Translations under genes and position numbers: made by a program | Notes under the pieces: model-generated | What the model was told of the DNA's origin: nothing | The model's database searches: none | Seen by the model: only the letters and a program-made list of their open reading frames with translations | NCBI GenBank assembly: GCA_947685225.1 | Contig: CANTUV010000032.1 | Span: 19,413,501 to 19,477,500 of the forward strand | Source of the DNA: Garcia nutans | Lineage: Eukaryota > Streptophyta > Magnoliopsida > Malpighiales > Euphorbiaceae | Direction of reading: 5' to 3' | Length of the DNA: 64,000 nt | Shown: in pieces, positions 1 through 12,269 of the stretch | Layout: the number at the start of each line of letters is the position of its first letter | Numbering within the stretch: the stretch's first letter is position 1

Positions 1-805
1 AGAGGCAGAGGCCGAGACCGACAGTTTCTGTAGCTAGTGCCCCGACTCCAGTGATTCAGAGGTCTACTCCACCTGTATGTGAGCATTGTGGTAAGACCCA
101 TGGGGGTGTTTGTTGGAAGATTGGTGGATCAGCTGGGTGTTTTAGATGTGGGTCACCAGCTCATTTTGTTAGAGATTGTCCTGAGATGCAGGAGTATAGG
201 CAGGCTAATACTGCAGCTTCTCGACCTAGTGTCAGCAGAGGTGGTCGAGGGGGCAGAGGTTTCAGTAGAGGTGGTAGACCTGGGTTTAGTCAGAGAGGAG
301 GATCTTCATCCAGGGGCAACAGGCCAGATGAGGCCGGATCTTCTCAGAGAGTATATGTGATGCAGAGGTAGCCGGATGCTTCAGTAGTTATAGCGGGTAC
401 ATTTTCTTTATTTGGCATTTCAGTACTTGCTTTGATTGATCCAGGATCTACTCATTCATACATAAGTGCATCTATCTTGCCTGTGTCTGAATTGCATTCA
501 GAGTCCTTAGGATTTGATGTCTTAGTGACCAATCCTTTAGGACATAGTATTGTGGTGAGTAAGGTGCATCGTGATAGTGCTGTTGTGGTGCAAAGTGAGG
601 AGTTTCTTGGTGATTTAATTGAAATGCCTTTTAAAGAATATGATTTGATCTTAGGCATGGATTGGTTGTCTAAGCATGGAGCTGTGGTGGATTGTCAAAA
701 GAAATGTGTTACTTTGAGAACTGGTGATGGTAGAAGTATATTAGTATCTAGTGAGCAGAGACAACTTGCATCCTTGTTTGTATCAGCTGTAACAGTCAGA
801 AAGTT
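1..805 (+). pseudogene. Ty3/gypsy (Tekay/Del-like) gag C-terminus and protease fragment
   Basis: Retroelement gag end and aspartic protease. Seen: a CCHC zinc knuckle (CFRCGSPAHFVRDC, about 140-182) that would bind element RNA, then an Arg/Gly-rich tail. A TAG stop at 369-371 interrupts the frame, which resumes with the protease active-site stretch LIDPGSTHSYIS (about 435-470) and the downstream LGMDWLSKHG block (about 651-680). The same series of motifs occurs in Tekay-1 on the minus strand at 49542-50510, so the family assignment is firm. The fragment runs off the left edge of the window and is cut at 805 by an LTR-like unit. No reverse transcriptase follows within the window, so the copy is dead. 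The clade is inferred from similarity to Tekay-1, which has a chromodomain. Confidence 0.85.
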
Positions 806-1249
806 TGTAACGACCCTCCCCAACCAGGTCGGTATCCCAAGGTCGGTTGCCCAGCCCACTGGGTCCGCATGGTCCGCAGGAGGCAAGCGATCGCTACAGT
901 ACTGGACAGCCCTCGCGGCCCACCCAGCAGGATTTGTTAATTTGGCTTAATTCCTTGGAATTAAGTCGCCTCCCTGGATCGAACCCCTGACCTCCCACTT
1001 AAGAGAGCCAGCGAGAACCATCCAGAACCATAGAATGATTTTATTTGCATTGGTTTGTGTAAAAATGTTTTCAAAAATCAGAAAAAAACCAGTTTTGTCG
1101 ACACTTGGGATTCAATTTCTAGGCGAAACTATGGCAAAATTTCTGTAAAAATCGAAACTAAAATTTGACTAAGTAAAATTGGTAGCAACATTAGGATAGT
1201 GTGGCGCCTCTACTCAGCTTACACACGTAGGTCGGGAAGGGGTGTTACA
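806..1249. mobile_element. Short LTR-like unit (putative solo LTR) inside gypsy protease
   Basis: The unit begins TGTAACGACCC and ends GGGGTGTTACA, giving imperfect terminal inverted repeats bounded by TG and CA as in plant gypsy LTRs. It interrupts protease coding exactly after the residues at 801-805. It is about 444 bp and more GC-rich than its surroundings, especially 810-930. The 5-bp flanks (AAGTT and ATGTA) match at only three positions, and the protease frame does not resume on the right. A clean solo-LTR insertion is therefore not proven; a deletion or an older rearrangement would fit as well. A GGTTCGATCC-like Pol III B-box sits on the minus strand near 974-984, without a convincing A-box. 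Confidence 0.45.
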
Positions 1250-2432
1250 ATGTATATCTTAAAATATAAGCCAAAAATATTACCCTAGTACCCTACGACT
1301 GTGGCACCACAACCCCACTCCCATGGGATACAAAACGAGGCTGCCAAATACCCTTGACCACCCCCCTACAGTCATGGATTTCAAGGGTCATGCCCATGGC
1401 ATGCAAAACAATATTGTTTCTTTAACAATTTTCAATTAAACAACCTCATTTTCAATCCCACGGCCATGGCACTCATTTGTCATGCTCGTGGCATTTGTTT
1501 TGGCTATGCCTTCAGAATAATTCTTCCTTCGGTGGCCCTAACTTTGATACCACGACCATGGTTCCTCTAAGCTATGCTTATGGCTTCTTAAAAATGTGTA
1601 GTTTGTACCTTTAACTACATAAAATGCAAACATTTTGAAGATCTATGATAAAGATGTATCAAAACCCTTTTTTTACATAACAGGGGTTCACATCAAGTAC
1701 TTTACCTATTTTTCAATTAATCAAATCTTTAACAATTAATCTAATTAAAACTTTTACAACCATCATTAAGATTAAAAACAACATCAACACATTCAATTCT
1801 TACATATTTCACAACAATTCATTTATCCAATATCTTAAGAAATAGCTCATTCTAATTGACTAATTTAACTAATTCAAACTTTAAATCTCAAAGAAACTCA
1901 AATTTTGGTAAATTATAAAACACAAGCACATACCTCTTCAAAAATCCATTTCTTTCTTCTTTCCTTCTTTTCCTTTGATCACTTATTAGTGACCTTGTTT
2001 ATATTAGCTAATTCCCTAAAAAAAATTGCTACTAAAGATAAAGTTTTCCTTGATTCTTGGTTAACTTGGTGAAAGAAAGAAGAAAATATAGAAGGTGGTG
2101 ATGATGGTGGTAGATGGCATGGAGGATGGAGAAAGAAGAGAAGAGAAAAGAAAATTCTAGGCTATACGCGCACATATATATAATAAGTTCAATCAGATAA
2201 GTGCAATTTTATTTTAAGTATGATGCACCCTTTTTCTTAATTTTTGATTCTAATTTGCCAGTAAAATCATAAAAATAATTTTTTTTAGTAAATTTTAAGT
2301 CCCGCTATTCATATTTCAAGTTTCCCAATCTCTCTCTCATCACTATACACAATTCAGTATCAATATCTATTAGAAAATCACTATTTAAAATTTTAAACAT
2401 TATAGAAAGCCTTAAGTTTTTTAGGTGGTGTT
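1250..2432 (-). other. Non-coding, LTR-like AT-rich DNA
   Basis: No reading frame with a recognisable product. The layout resembles the Tekay LTRs elsewhere in the window read on the minus strand: a TATATATA stretch (about 2172-2182), then a CTTCTT-rich stretch (about 2055-2160), then a splice-donor-like AGAGGTATGT at about 1927-1937. It may be a strongly diverged gypsy LTR, but no ends or TSD could be fixed. About 1290-1590 repeats words such as CCATGGCA and GTGGCA in a loose degenerate way. Confidence 0.3.
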
Positions 2433-4860
2433 TTGATAATGTGGAAAGAAGTTATTAAGTTTAATGTTCTTTTTTATCATCGACAATTTATTCACCTGCA
2501 AGTGGATTATCAAGTGATTAGATCTTTTATCATGTATGTTTATACAAGTCCTTATGTTGTTACTCGCAGAAATTTATGGAATGACCTTATGAATTTGAAT
2601 ATTGATAAGAATATTTCTTAGGTACTCTATGGGGATTTTAATTCTAACTCTTAATGATTATGAGAGGATGGGAGGTTCTATTAAAAGAAAGGGCAGTTGC
2701 TAATACTTTGCCAATTGGTTTTCTAGAAATGATTTCCAAGACCTGAGCTTTACTGGACCAAAATTTACATAGAGAAGAGGAAATTTATATGAAAGGTTGG
2801 ATAGAGCTTTCTATAACAATAGTTGGTTGATTAATTTTCCAAAATCAGGTTGACCATTTGCCAAGGATTGGTTTTGATCACTATCCCTTGTTCATATTAA
2901 CTATGTTAGGCTTGAGTTAAAGGAACTTAGCCTTTTAAATTACTTGCTTCATTGTTCTTACATAAGGGTTTTTCAGACCTTGTTTCTAAAATGTGGAATT
3001 GCAACATGTCTTTTGTTAAAGGCTGAAATATTTTCACTGAACAAGTAGTGTTATGGAATAAGGAGGTTTTTGGTAATATTTTTTATGAGAAAAATAAGAT
3101 TATTGACAATACTAAATGGTATCTAAGTTGCTCTAGAAATTTGTAGCTCCCTCTTTATTAGTAATCTTAAAAATGAAAGCTCCTTCTTTAATAGTAATCT
3201 TTAAAATGATCTTTAAAAAATAATTAGACAATGTCTTGTTACGGGAAGACATACCTTGGATGCAAAAATCTAGAATGGAATAAATAGTTAATGGCGACAA
3301 GAATACAACCTTCTATCATATAAAAACATTAGCAAGAAGAAGACATAACAAAATTCTCTCTTAAAAAACTCAAGATGGCGAATCAGTTTCAGATCAACAA
3401 AGCTTAAGGAACACATGGTGAAGTATTTTAAATCTCTTTTCTCTTCTATGGAAGGATCTTAGCTTAGGACAGAGTGCTAGTGTGGATAAAACAAAACTAT
3501 TTTTTTTAATAACACCAAAGGTACTATAATTGGAGATATTAAAAGGGAATTGGGTTTCTCAATCATTAAAGACTTAGGCAAGCACATTGGTATGCCTTTA
3601 TTACATTCCTATACAATTAGGAGTATATATAAGGACATCCTTGATAAAGTGGTGAATTGGCTTTCAAATTGGTCTTCTTCTACATTGTCACTAGAGGGGA
3701 GATTAAATTCAATTTAGTCTACTTTAAAGGCTATTCCTATCTATGCCATGCAAATTATGTTACTTCCTAGTAGTTTATGTATGACATTAACAAGAAGTGT
3801 GATAAATTCTTGTAGGGTAAAGGTAATAATGAGAATAGATTGTCTTTAATTAGATGGGAGGAAGTTTATTTGCCCAAAGCAATTGGAAGGCTTAGGTTAA
3901 AGAACCTTCAAAATATGAATTGGGCACTACTTATGAAATTATCTTGGGACCTATTACTAAATAAAGAGAAAATTTGGGTAAATGTCATATGCTCCAAAAA
4001 TAAGTTTTCACCTAGTTCAGATAACCAACTAATAAGAGTTCAAGGTGGATTGTGTCTTTGGAAAGCATTGGGAAGAATCTAGAAGGAAGTGATTACTGGT
4101 AGTCAATGGGTTCTTGATAATGGAAGGAAAGTGAAGTTTTGGATGGATATTTGGGCTATTGAAGATAAATCTCTACTGCACTATGTTGTGGTTCAGGTTC
4201 TCCAAGAATGTCTATTACTTTCATTTGCTGATTATGTGTATTCTAATAGTCAATGGAGATGGGATTGGATAATTTCCTTCCTCACTTTATTATCTTACCA
4301 TTGGTTTAGTGCTAATGCCCAAGGAAGGAGATGAAGAGGATAAAAGATACTGGGGATTAAAATCTAATGGTTTGTTCAATACTAAATCGCCATACTAGAG
4401 GATCATAGATGGAAACATATCCCAATAAGACAGGGCTAAGAAAATCATCCGGAAATAGCCAAGTCTACAGAGAATGATAACTTTTCAATGGCTTGCCTTC
4501 AAAGGTAAGGTACATACTAATGTCGAGAGAACTAGAAGACACAACTATGAATGATGGTTACCCTTTTTGTGATGGTTAGAAAGAGTCCCTTTTTTCATGT
4601 CTTACGTGATTGCCCTAAAGCCAAAATCATTTGGAATAGTCTTATACCAAGGAAGGATTGGCAAAGATTTTTCTCAATGACTTATATGAATGGATGATTT
4701 CTAACCTTCTTAATTTCTTTCATTTTCAGGGGGAGCTCAATTGGAAGATTTTCTTCAATATAACAATTTGTAATTTATAGAATGGCAAAATGAAGATTTT
4801 TTTAACCTTATTAAAAGCCATCATGGAAGTTAAATTGATGAGCTAAGAAGGAGGACCGAA
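2433..4860 (+). pseudogene. LINE (non-LTR retrotransposon) remnant, endonuclease to zf-RVT
   Basis: Decayed L1-type open reading frame 2. The endonuclease part shows a YTSPYVVTRRNLWNDL-like stretch (about 2535-2600), the GDFN motif (about 2628-2640) and a GPKFT..RGN..ERLDRAF block (about 2755-2810). About 3480-3840 resembles the segment after the polymerase core (LGF..GKHIGMPL, then a CHC-like stretch). Positions 3840-4334 give RWEEVYLPKAIGRLRLKNL and SQWVLDNGRKVKFWMDIW, typical of the C-terminal half. About 4480-4640 encodes the zinc-finger zf-RVT region with HVLRDCPKA. Many stops and frameshifts occur. The catalytic RT core (YADD region) is missing between about 2880 and 3400, so a large internal deletion is inferred. 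No poly-A tail or TSD was found. Cannot be active. Confidence 0.8.
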
Positions 4861-6243
4861 GAAATAATTAGGGCTTAGTCTCTGGATAAAGATATAAGTA
4901 CAAAGATGTAAAGATATGTGAATGTCATGGTGGGTTAGTTTTAGCACTTGATTTTGGCCAAACAATTTGCATAACTCATAATCCAATGATAAGACCAATT
5001 TGCTCTTTTGGTTTGGTTAGTTTTCTTAATTAAATTCATGAAAACAATGTAATAGGTTTTGAACGAATGAAAATGGATCTAATTGTGATTAACATAGCCC
5101 AAAAGTCTTCCAAAATTGATCAAAACTACCAAAAAGAGCCCAAATGAAAGAGCTATAATAGCACCTTATAGGCCATCCGCACGGATGTCTAGAATATACG
5201 CGTTAATGTCCTCTGGCCTAGGTAGACCATCACGCCAATTTTATATGATGTTCAATGCTAGCCCATGCTAAACATAAGCACTGATAGTTTAAATATCTGT
5301 GCAGATGTTGCATATTAGATAAGGCAGAAATTATTTTTTTTTTGAGATTTTGTAGGACTTTAGCTTTTTTTACTTTGATTTATCTAATTTATTTCCTCAA
5401 AATATATCCTTATCTATTTAGGAAGCTTTTTAAAGAAACCCTAGTCCTGTAAATGCATATTAAACTCCTCTTTCAAAAAATGAGGTCACTCTACACACTA
5501 AAAATCACCTTAAACAACCAAGATCATCTTTTTCCTAAGCACTTCACCTTTAATTTAGTAGCTAAACCAAGAACTCAAGAATAAAAAAACTTATAAAAAA
5601 CTAAAATAGTAGTTAATAGAGATCCTTTGCTCAAGATTCAAAAAGAAATCAATTTAATCCTTCAAAGATCTAAGGACTTGAATTGTTCTAGACCTCACAA
5701 TCTATTAAATTTGTTGTGTTCATCACTTGTAGGTCAATTATTTAACTCTTCATACATTTTCTATTAATTTTGTGAATCTAATTATGAAAACTAGCTTAAA
5801 TTGAAATATCATAAATACAATTTGTAAAACCTAAGGGTTTAAACCTATGAGTCTCTTTTTATCACAATTAAATCAATTTTTTAAAAGTATTTGTGATTAA
5901 TTCATTGTTGTTATGTTTTAACTTCTAAATGTTATTTACATGGAAAGATGAGATCACCTAAATTTGGCATAATAGGTTGTGATATTGATGATATACTCTC
6001 TTATGCATATTTTGATTTGATTCTTGGTAATTTTGGTTCTAAAACGTGATTGAAATATTGTGTTTGCTTAAAATGACTTAGTACTTTTATATATATATGA
6101 TCAATTTGAGACTCTAAATAACTTTTTTATGCTTAGATGCTTATTGTTCATTTTATTATGCTATGATTGATAGTCCTCTAAAAAAAACTATCAGAAGACA
6201 CTACTCGATACCTATATCAATCCTTTAGTACATTATAAACAAA
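4861..6243. other. Unassigned non-coding DNA
   Basis: AT-rich sequence without a convincing gene, LTR end or RNA gene. The first hundred bases may be the decayed 3' end of the LINE. It ends at the TSD of the solo LTR that starts at 6249. Confidence 0.5.
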
Positions 6244-7452
6244 CTTTTTGTCACACTCTAAATTTGAAGTGGATGGTCCTAGGGTTCGGGTCGGTATAAT
6301 ACGCTGGAACTACATAGAACCCAAATTAGAACATAATAGATAATAAGATTTCACTAAGTTTTTTTTTTTTACAAATATTTTCATCTTCGAATTCCATTAC
6401 ATTACATAGAACAAAATTTTCCTAGTTGTCTTCCCTTTTTGCTATTCTTGGATACTATAGTATCGTCATCACCAGAGTTGCACTACCTATAAAACAATAC
6501 TAAAAACAATAACAATTCGAGGGGTAAGCCACAACTCAATAAGTATTCTTGCTTTTTAATATGTGTTTTAGTTTCACTTTATGTTATTAACCAGTTAAAT
6601 ATTTTATTAAAGCTTATGTCATATCCGTGGTTCAATTCAATATACTAGCATGGCATTACACATTTTTAAATCACACAACACATTTATATTTATGATAGAT
6701 TCATAACAACAATAATTCAAGATAAGTTTAATAAGTAATATTCATAACAGATTCATAATGCATATCTTCAAGGCAAAAATCATAATAATAACAAATTAAC
6801 AGTTAACTTATGATTGTCATAAGCTCGTGTATAGTGATACCAACTCATCTAAGTGCTTATTATTTATTAATCTAACTTTATAAACTTTATTATATGAACA
6901 GACAAATTACTAGATTTTAGGTAATTTAAGTGGCCTAATCGGGTCTATATTAACTCTTTAATAGTATTTAACAATAATACTTATTATTAAATTATCAGTG
7001 TTTAATATTTACTTTCTAACTAGAAATTTAGTTAATATACTCTCGTGTTATAATAATATACTAATAATAGAACAAATATTTTACTCTACTTAAATATGAT
7101 AAAATACTAGTTTAGAAAGAGATTCTCAGTATTTATAACTATATTAAATTTATATTTTACTTGAGAACTCTTAATTAACACATATCAGATTTACTTAATC
7201 AGAGTAAGTATTTATACTCAACTTAAGTATAACAAATACTTTAATTTTGGGAATCAGATGACAGTACAGAATAGAGGTAGTTCAGAGACTATAAACAGAG
7301 GCAGCCTAATTCTAAATTTTTAGGGCAATAACTTCTCCCTTATGTGTATTTAAAAACACTAGTGTAACTTTCTAGTGGTTTAACTCTCACTAGAGTTGGG
7401 CTTTGTTAACATAATTTTTAGAAAATCAGGTTTGGTCATCGGATTAGTTTCA

Positions 7453-7600
7453 GAAGGATCATCCGGAAGGTCATACATGAATTAAATTGGCTTACTGTAC
7501 CATTTATATATTTATAATTTATCAAGAAGGCTCATCCGGAAGGTCATATATGAATTAAATTGGCTTACTTTATCATTTATATATTTATAATTTATCATTA
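7453..7600. repeat. Tandem duplication, 73-bp unit, two copies
   Basis: The words CATCCGGAAGGTCAT and AATTAAATTGGCTTAC recur with a 73-bp shift (first copy at 7460, second at 7533) with only a few differences. It lies inside the 6249-10508 solo LTR. Confidence 0.9.
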
Positions 7601-8472
7601 CTATAATGATTTAATAATCGCTCATTTACTTATACAGTAAAATTACTAATAATGATATTTATATTTTATTATACAAATAACATTAATTCCTTTTGTCTTA
7701 ATTTCGGTACCGTAGAGTCTTTACTATTATTTATATACACAACTTTAACAAGTCATAATCTTAAGCTAGTCATATTTTTATGACTTATGTATCTCTTTTT
7801 ATTAGTCTTTTAATTTAATTCCATGAATTAAACATCACATAAATCTCATGTATCCATGCATATTAAAAATAAACATGCCATCAACATATTTTTAGTATTA
7901 AATATCATAATGAAATTCTATCATTTTACAATCATCATTTTTTGACACATATGTGTTTTTTATCATATTATATTTTACTCAAACTCATAAAGTAAAATAA
8001 TCCCTAATTCTTCATACTATCTTTATACTACTAATTCTTACAACTTCATTGTTATCATATCTAAGTGGTCATAAAATCCAGCACCAACATCACAAAGTAA
8101 CGACCATTTTTTTTTAATATCTATTCTTGTGTTTACTCAAGCTTCTTCTCTTTGTTATTTTCTATCTCATACTATACTTACTTATTGTTACATATTTTAC
8201 TATTATTATTATTTTTTAAAAGTTTCCACATAAAACAAACAACAAGAAGACTTTATACTTTACATGCTTGAAAATATATATATATATATAATATTACTTC
8301 CACTCAAACACCACATAAAAAGTAGCACCATACATAACTCCATATACATAACATCATCACATGCATAAAAAATATTACGACATGCATAAACTGGAACAAT
8401 TTATCCAACTTTATACGAATGATTTTATTTTCTCAAGCTCATATTTTACATTCTACTCATAATAATAAAATT

Positions 8473-8536
8473 ATAAATAGATTTTCTAGTTTCATAAATC
8501 ATCATAAATAGATTTTCTAGTTTCATAAATCATCAT
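8473..8536. repeat. Tandem duplication, 31-bp unit, two copies
   Basis: ATAAATAGATTTTCTAG followed by TTTCATAAATCATC occurs twice in direct tandem, starting at 8473 and 8504. The two copies look identical, which points to a recent duplication within the solo LTR. Confidence 0.9.
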
Positions 8537-10120
8537 CATTTTAGGGATATATATATATTGTATATATATGATATATATTACATAACCTTATTATCTCTAT
8601 TAAACATTAATTTTACTTTTAACTTCCTAGCACATATGTGTATACTTCTCTGTTTATATATATTTTTTCTTTCTTTCTTTTTCTTTATAAATATACTAAT
8701 ATTTAATTTTCTCTTAGTTTTTATTTTCATTTTGTATTATTTCTAATTTCTTCACCATATAAATAAAATCATTTATTTATATACATATATATTTTTTATT
8801 ATATATATATTTCCTCATATACATATATTTTTCGTAATCATCATTTAGTGACAATGACTAGAACCATTTTCACTTTGCTATAAAATATCCACCATAAATT
8901 TCCACCAATTAATTTGTTATAACATTCATACTTGTCTTAATTACCTAATTATTTCAATCTAATTTCAACCAATCATCACACATATCAACACATACATACA
9001 TAACAAAATAGTAATAAACAATTCGGAAATTTACAGTAAATGGCCAACTTATTTATTAATAATTTCATATTCATAAGCTCATATCTTTCACTAATTAAAT
9101 TCTAAAATGATATTCTTGTTCATCTCAATATACCCTATCAATATATATAAATTTCATGAATTATCATTAATGTTTGAGAAATTATATTTCATGTATACCT
9201 TATGCATATGCAGTGTATATCTCATATGTATATTTCATTTTGTTTTTAATCCTATCCATAATGAATCTTAATCATCTTCCTCTAAAGTCATTGTTCAACT
9301 ACATGAACACTTAAACTCAACCTTTATTACTATTTTCTTAATTCTAACAGTTTCTTATCATGTTCAAATTTATTTCTATCAATTTTGTTAATTTCTTCTT
9401 CATACTCATCATCATATATTTCATTTTTTATGTGTTATAAATTTTTGGTTTAATTTTCAGCTTTTAATTCTTTTTCATTTTTTCATTTTAAATTTTCAAA
9501 CAAGTCCTTTCTAAATAAGTTTTTAGCAAACACCAAAAGGCTCTTACTATTAGTTTTGAACACTCACCTCTTTAGTTGGTTACTTCAAATATAATCTTCT
9601 TCTTCTTCTTCATTTGAGTGCAGCTACTGTCTTCTTGAGTCTTCCCAAACCCAAACTGATTTCTCTCTTCCTCTTATTTTTTTTTCATTTTTAGTTGTGC
9701 AGTTTTTAGTTATTTATTTTGTTAGCATGAAGGATCTTATATTGGTTTAAGAATAATATTTTTCATTATTTTATGCCCATCACCATCCATTTATTTGTTT
9801 ATCATTTCTAATCAAGACACATCGTCTAACTTTTATATTTATATTATTTATTCCATAGGACATTTGTCCCTCCATTTAAATAGGTCTCTATTTGGCTGAT
9901 CATTAGGGTGGCAATAATTTAGTTTTGTTATTATATATATATATATATATTGACCAACTGTTCTAATATATATTGATATGCATGCATTTGATTTCTTATT
10001 GGCTCAGCCCAATCCATTTATTTTACTTACTTTAGCAATATTACAATTTACAAACTATTCCGTCCCATTAAGGCACACTTTATACTTATATATACATTTA
10101 TTACTATGTATGCATATGAT

Positions 10121-10222
10121 CTTAATCCGAATTATTATATTGTTTAAATTCTTACTTTTAATTCAATGTATATGCTCTTAATCCGAATTAGTATATTGTT
10201 TAAATTCTTCCTTTTAATTCAA
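10121..10222. repeat. Tandem duplication, 56-bp unit, two copies
   Basis: CTTAATCCGAATTA starts at 10121 and again at 10177, and the following bases match with few changes. Located near the right end of the solo LTR. Confidence 0.85.
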
Positions 10223-10305
10223 TTAATAAATTTAGTTTGTTTATACTTCTTTACTAAATAATTTAACCATTATACATGTACACATACTTACTAACTCCTT
10301 CATAC

Positions 10306-10341
<36 letters not shown>

Positions 10342-10653
10342 CCCAAGTAATTAATTAAAGACAACCTATCAAATTTCAAAATTCATTATCACATCAATTA
10401 TTTCCAACCCAAGTATACTTTTCAATTAATATTTACAAAAAATTTCGTTTAGAATTAATATTTCTATGTATCCTTTTTATTGTAGCCTACTTGGTTCGGG
10501 GTATTACACTTTTATAACAATCCATCTAAAAATTTTGATATAGTTTTCTCCGTAATATTCACTATCAAAATCTTCTTCAATCAAACATTACATGCAGGAA
10601 AATACTTCTATCTTACTCTCATTCATTCTCAACTCTATTTACTCAACAATTAA

Positions 10654-11430
10654 TATAACACCCTTATATCCTATACGTATAATACATACTCTCAGTATAT
10701 ATAAATATATATATATATATAATATAAGAATGATACTATCCTTATCATTAGAAAATTCTCTATAATTTTAATAAAATAGATTTATTCTTTAAAAGATAAT
10801 TTAATAGGTAAATAAGTATATATATTAATAATTAAATGTTGAAAACACAAATTTAAAAGAAAATCTCTAAAACATAAATTTAAAAGAAAATCTCTAGAAA
10901 CACAAATTTAAAAAAAAATCTTTAGGCCAGAGTTTTGTATGTAAATTAGACATTTTTTAAAAATAACCAAAACACAACCTACAGAAAAATACACTCCCAA
11001 TAATATAATAAATCTCTAATCTCCAAAATTTCTCCAAAATCATTCGAACAACCCAAAATCTCATATATAGATATAATGTATTTCTAAATATTTAGATTAT
11101 GTAACCAAACCATAAATTTATATCATTGACATATGTAATATTTCATATGAACATAAGGAGTTTATAAAAAAACAAAAGTTTACATGATATGCAAGCTAGC
11201 TCTTATCTTGCGGCAAATATCAACTTCAAGTATAAATCCACTAACCTAGACCTGGTAAGGTCTAGCAGGGCTATCTACCTCTACTCTGTTACCTACGCGA
11301 TAAACAAATCGCACTAAGTTATCTACCTCTATCCTATTACCTGCGCGATGAACAAATCGTGCTAAGCTACTAGCTTAGCGGTATATACTTTGATAATAAA
11401 AATAATTTTATAAATAATGCATTGTGTGTT
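10654..11430 (-). repeat. Tekay-4 3' LTR, left segment
   Basis: Matches the first part of the other Tekay LTRs: the ACACCCTTATA start, the CCAGAGTTTTGTATGTAAATT block (about 10927) and the CTAGACC/GGTCTAG stem-loop (11246-11265). A tandem duplication of about 51 bp carries the words ACGCGATAAACAAATCGCAC and GCGCGATGAACAAATCGTGC (about 11290-11365). The GCTAAGCTA/TAGCTTAGC hairpin follows at about 11365-11380. The segment ends at the GTGTT target site used by Tekay-3. Confidence 0.75.
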
Positions 11431-12269
11431 TGTAATATTCTTATACCCTATATATGTACAATATATACACCTAGTATATTAAAATACGCATATATGGTAT
11501 AAAAATGTCACAATTCGGTTTAATAAAAAATTTTACTTTTCCAATTTAAAATCTTAAATACTTTAAAATGTGTATTTAAATAACAAATAAAATATTTATT
11601 ATTAACTATAGGTTCCAAAATAGTATTTTTCATAAAAATTTCTGAAAAAAATTCGTCAGAGTTTTGTCTGTAATTTGGACATTTCCAAATTATCAACAAA
11701 ATACAACATGCATCCGAAAATACTCCCAATAAAAATCATTCATACATTTCACCCATGCTCCTCAATTTCTCCAAGTTTCTCAAAATATTTATACATATAC
11801 ATATATATTTTTATCAAACCACATATACACCCACATTATAAAATTTTTCAACCCATTCTTTATAATTTATAATATATGTATACATCAAAATATAATATAA
11901 TATACATTACATCAAAATGTATGATAATGTAAAATATACACATGCTGGCAGCGTCTTTGATCTTGATGCCCAAAAATCAACTCTACAATCAAGACATCAA
12001 ATCTAGACCCGACTCGGTCTAGAAAAACTCTTCAGCTCCACTGGAACTCCCCTGTCACTTGCGCGATGAGTTACAATCGTGCTAAGTCAAAAGGCTAGCG
12101 GTACAAACATTGATAATAATAAAACCTATATGCAATGCCAATACACAATGCTTATGTATATCATGTCACCATGTGATATACCATTTCTTTTTAAACATAT
12201 TTTTCAATCATTTTATAATTCACATAATAACAAACACATGCATGGGCCCAAAGGATCTAATATGCTATT

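Larger units (their letters stand above)
6249..10508 (-). mobile_element. 4.26-kb solo LTR with perfect TSD
   Basis: On the plus strand it begins TGTCACACTC and ends GGGGTATTACA. It is flanked by identical 5-bp duplications, CTTTT at 6244-6248 and CTTTT at 10509-10513. No pol or gag domain is present, so it is read as a solo LTR left by LTR-LTR recombination. Read on the minus strand it starts TGTAATACCCC, a common gypsy LTR start. It also carries a CTTCTT/GAAGAA tract (about 9597-9612) and a GTGAGT donor-like site (9562-9567), as in the Tekay LTRs. Minus is therefore the likelier orientation. The length suits a large gypsy LTR. A single very long non-autonomous LTR-like element is less likely. 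Confidence 0.8.

Noticed and set aside
1..805. The idea that this fragment and Tekay-4 pol are halves of one element
   Set aside because: They are on opposite strands and separated by a LINE remnant and a solo LTR, so they cannot be one collinear element.
974..1020. Possible tRNA or SINE (GGTTCGATCC B-box on the minus strand)
   Set aside because: No cloverleaf or A-box at the right distance and no poly-A or TSD.
10313..10338. (AT)n runs here and at 8275-8291 and 9937-9951 as regulatory elements
   Set aside because: Ordinary AT microsatellites within a solo LTR; nothing ties them to a promoter.
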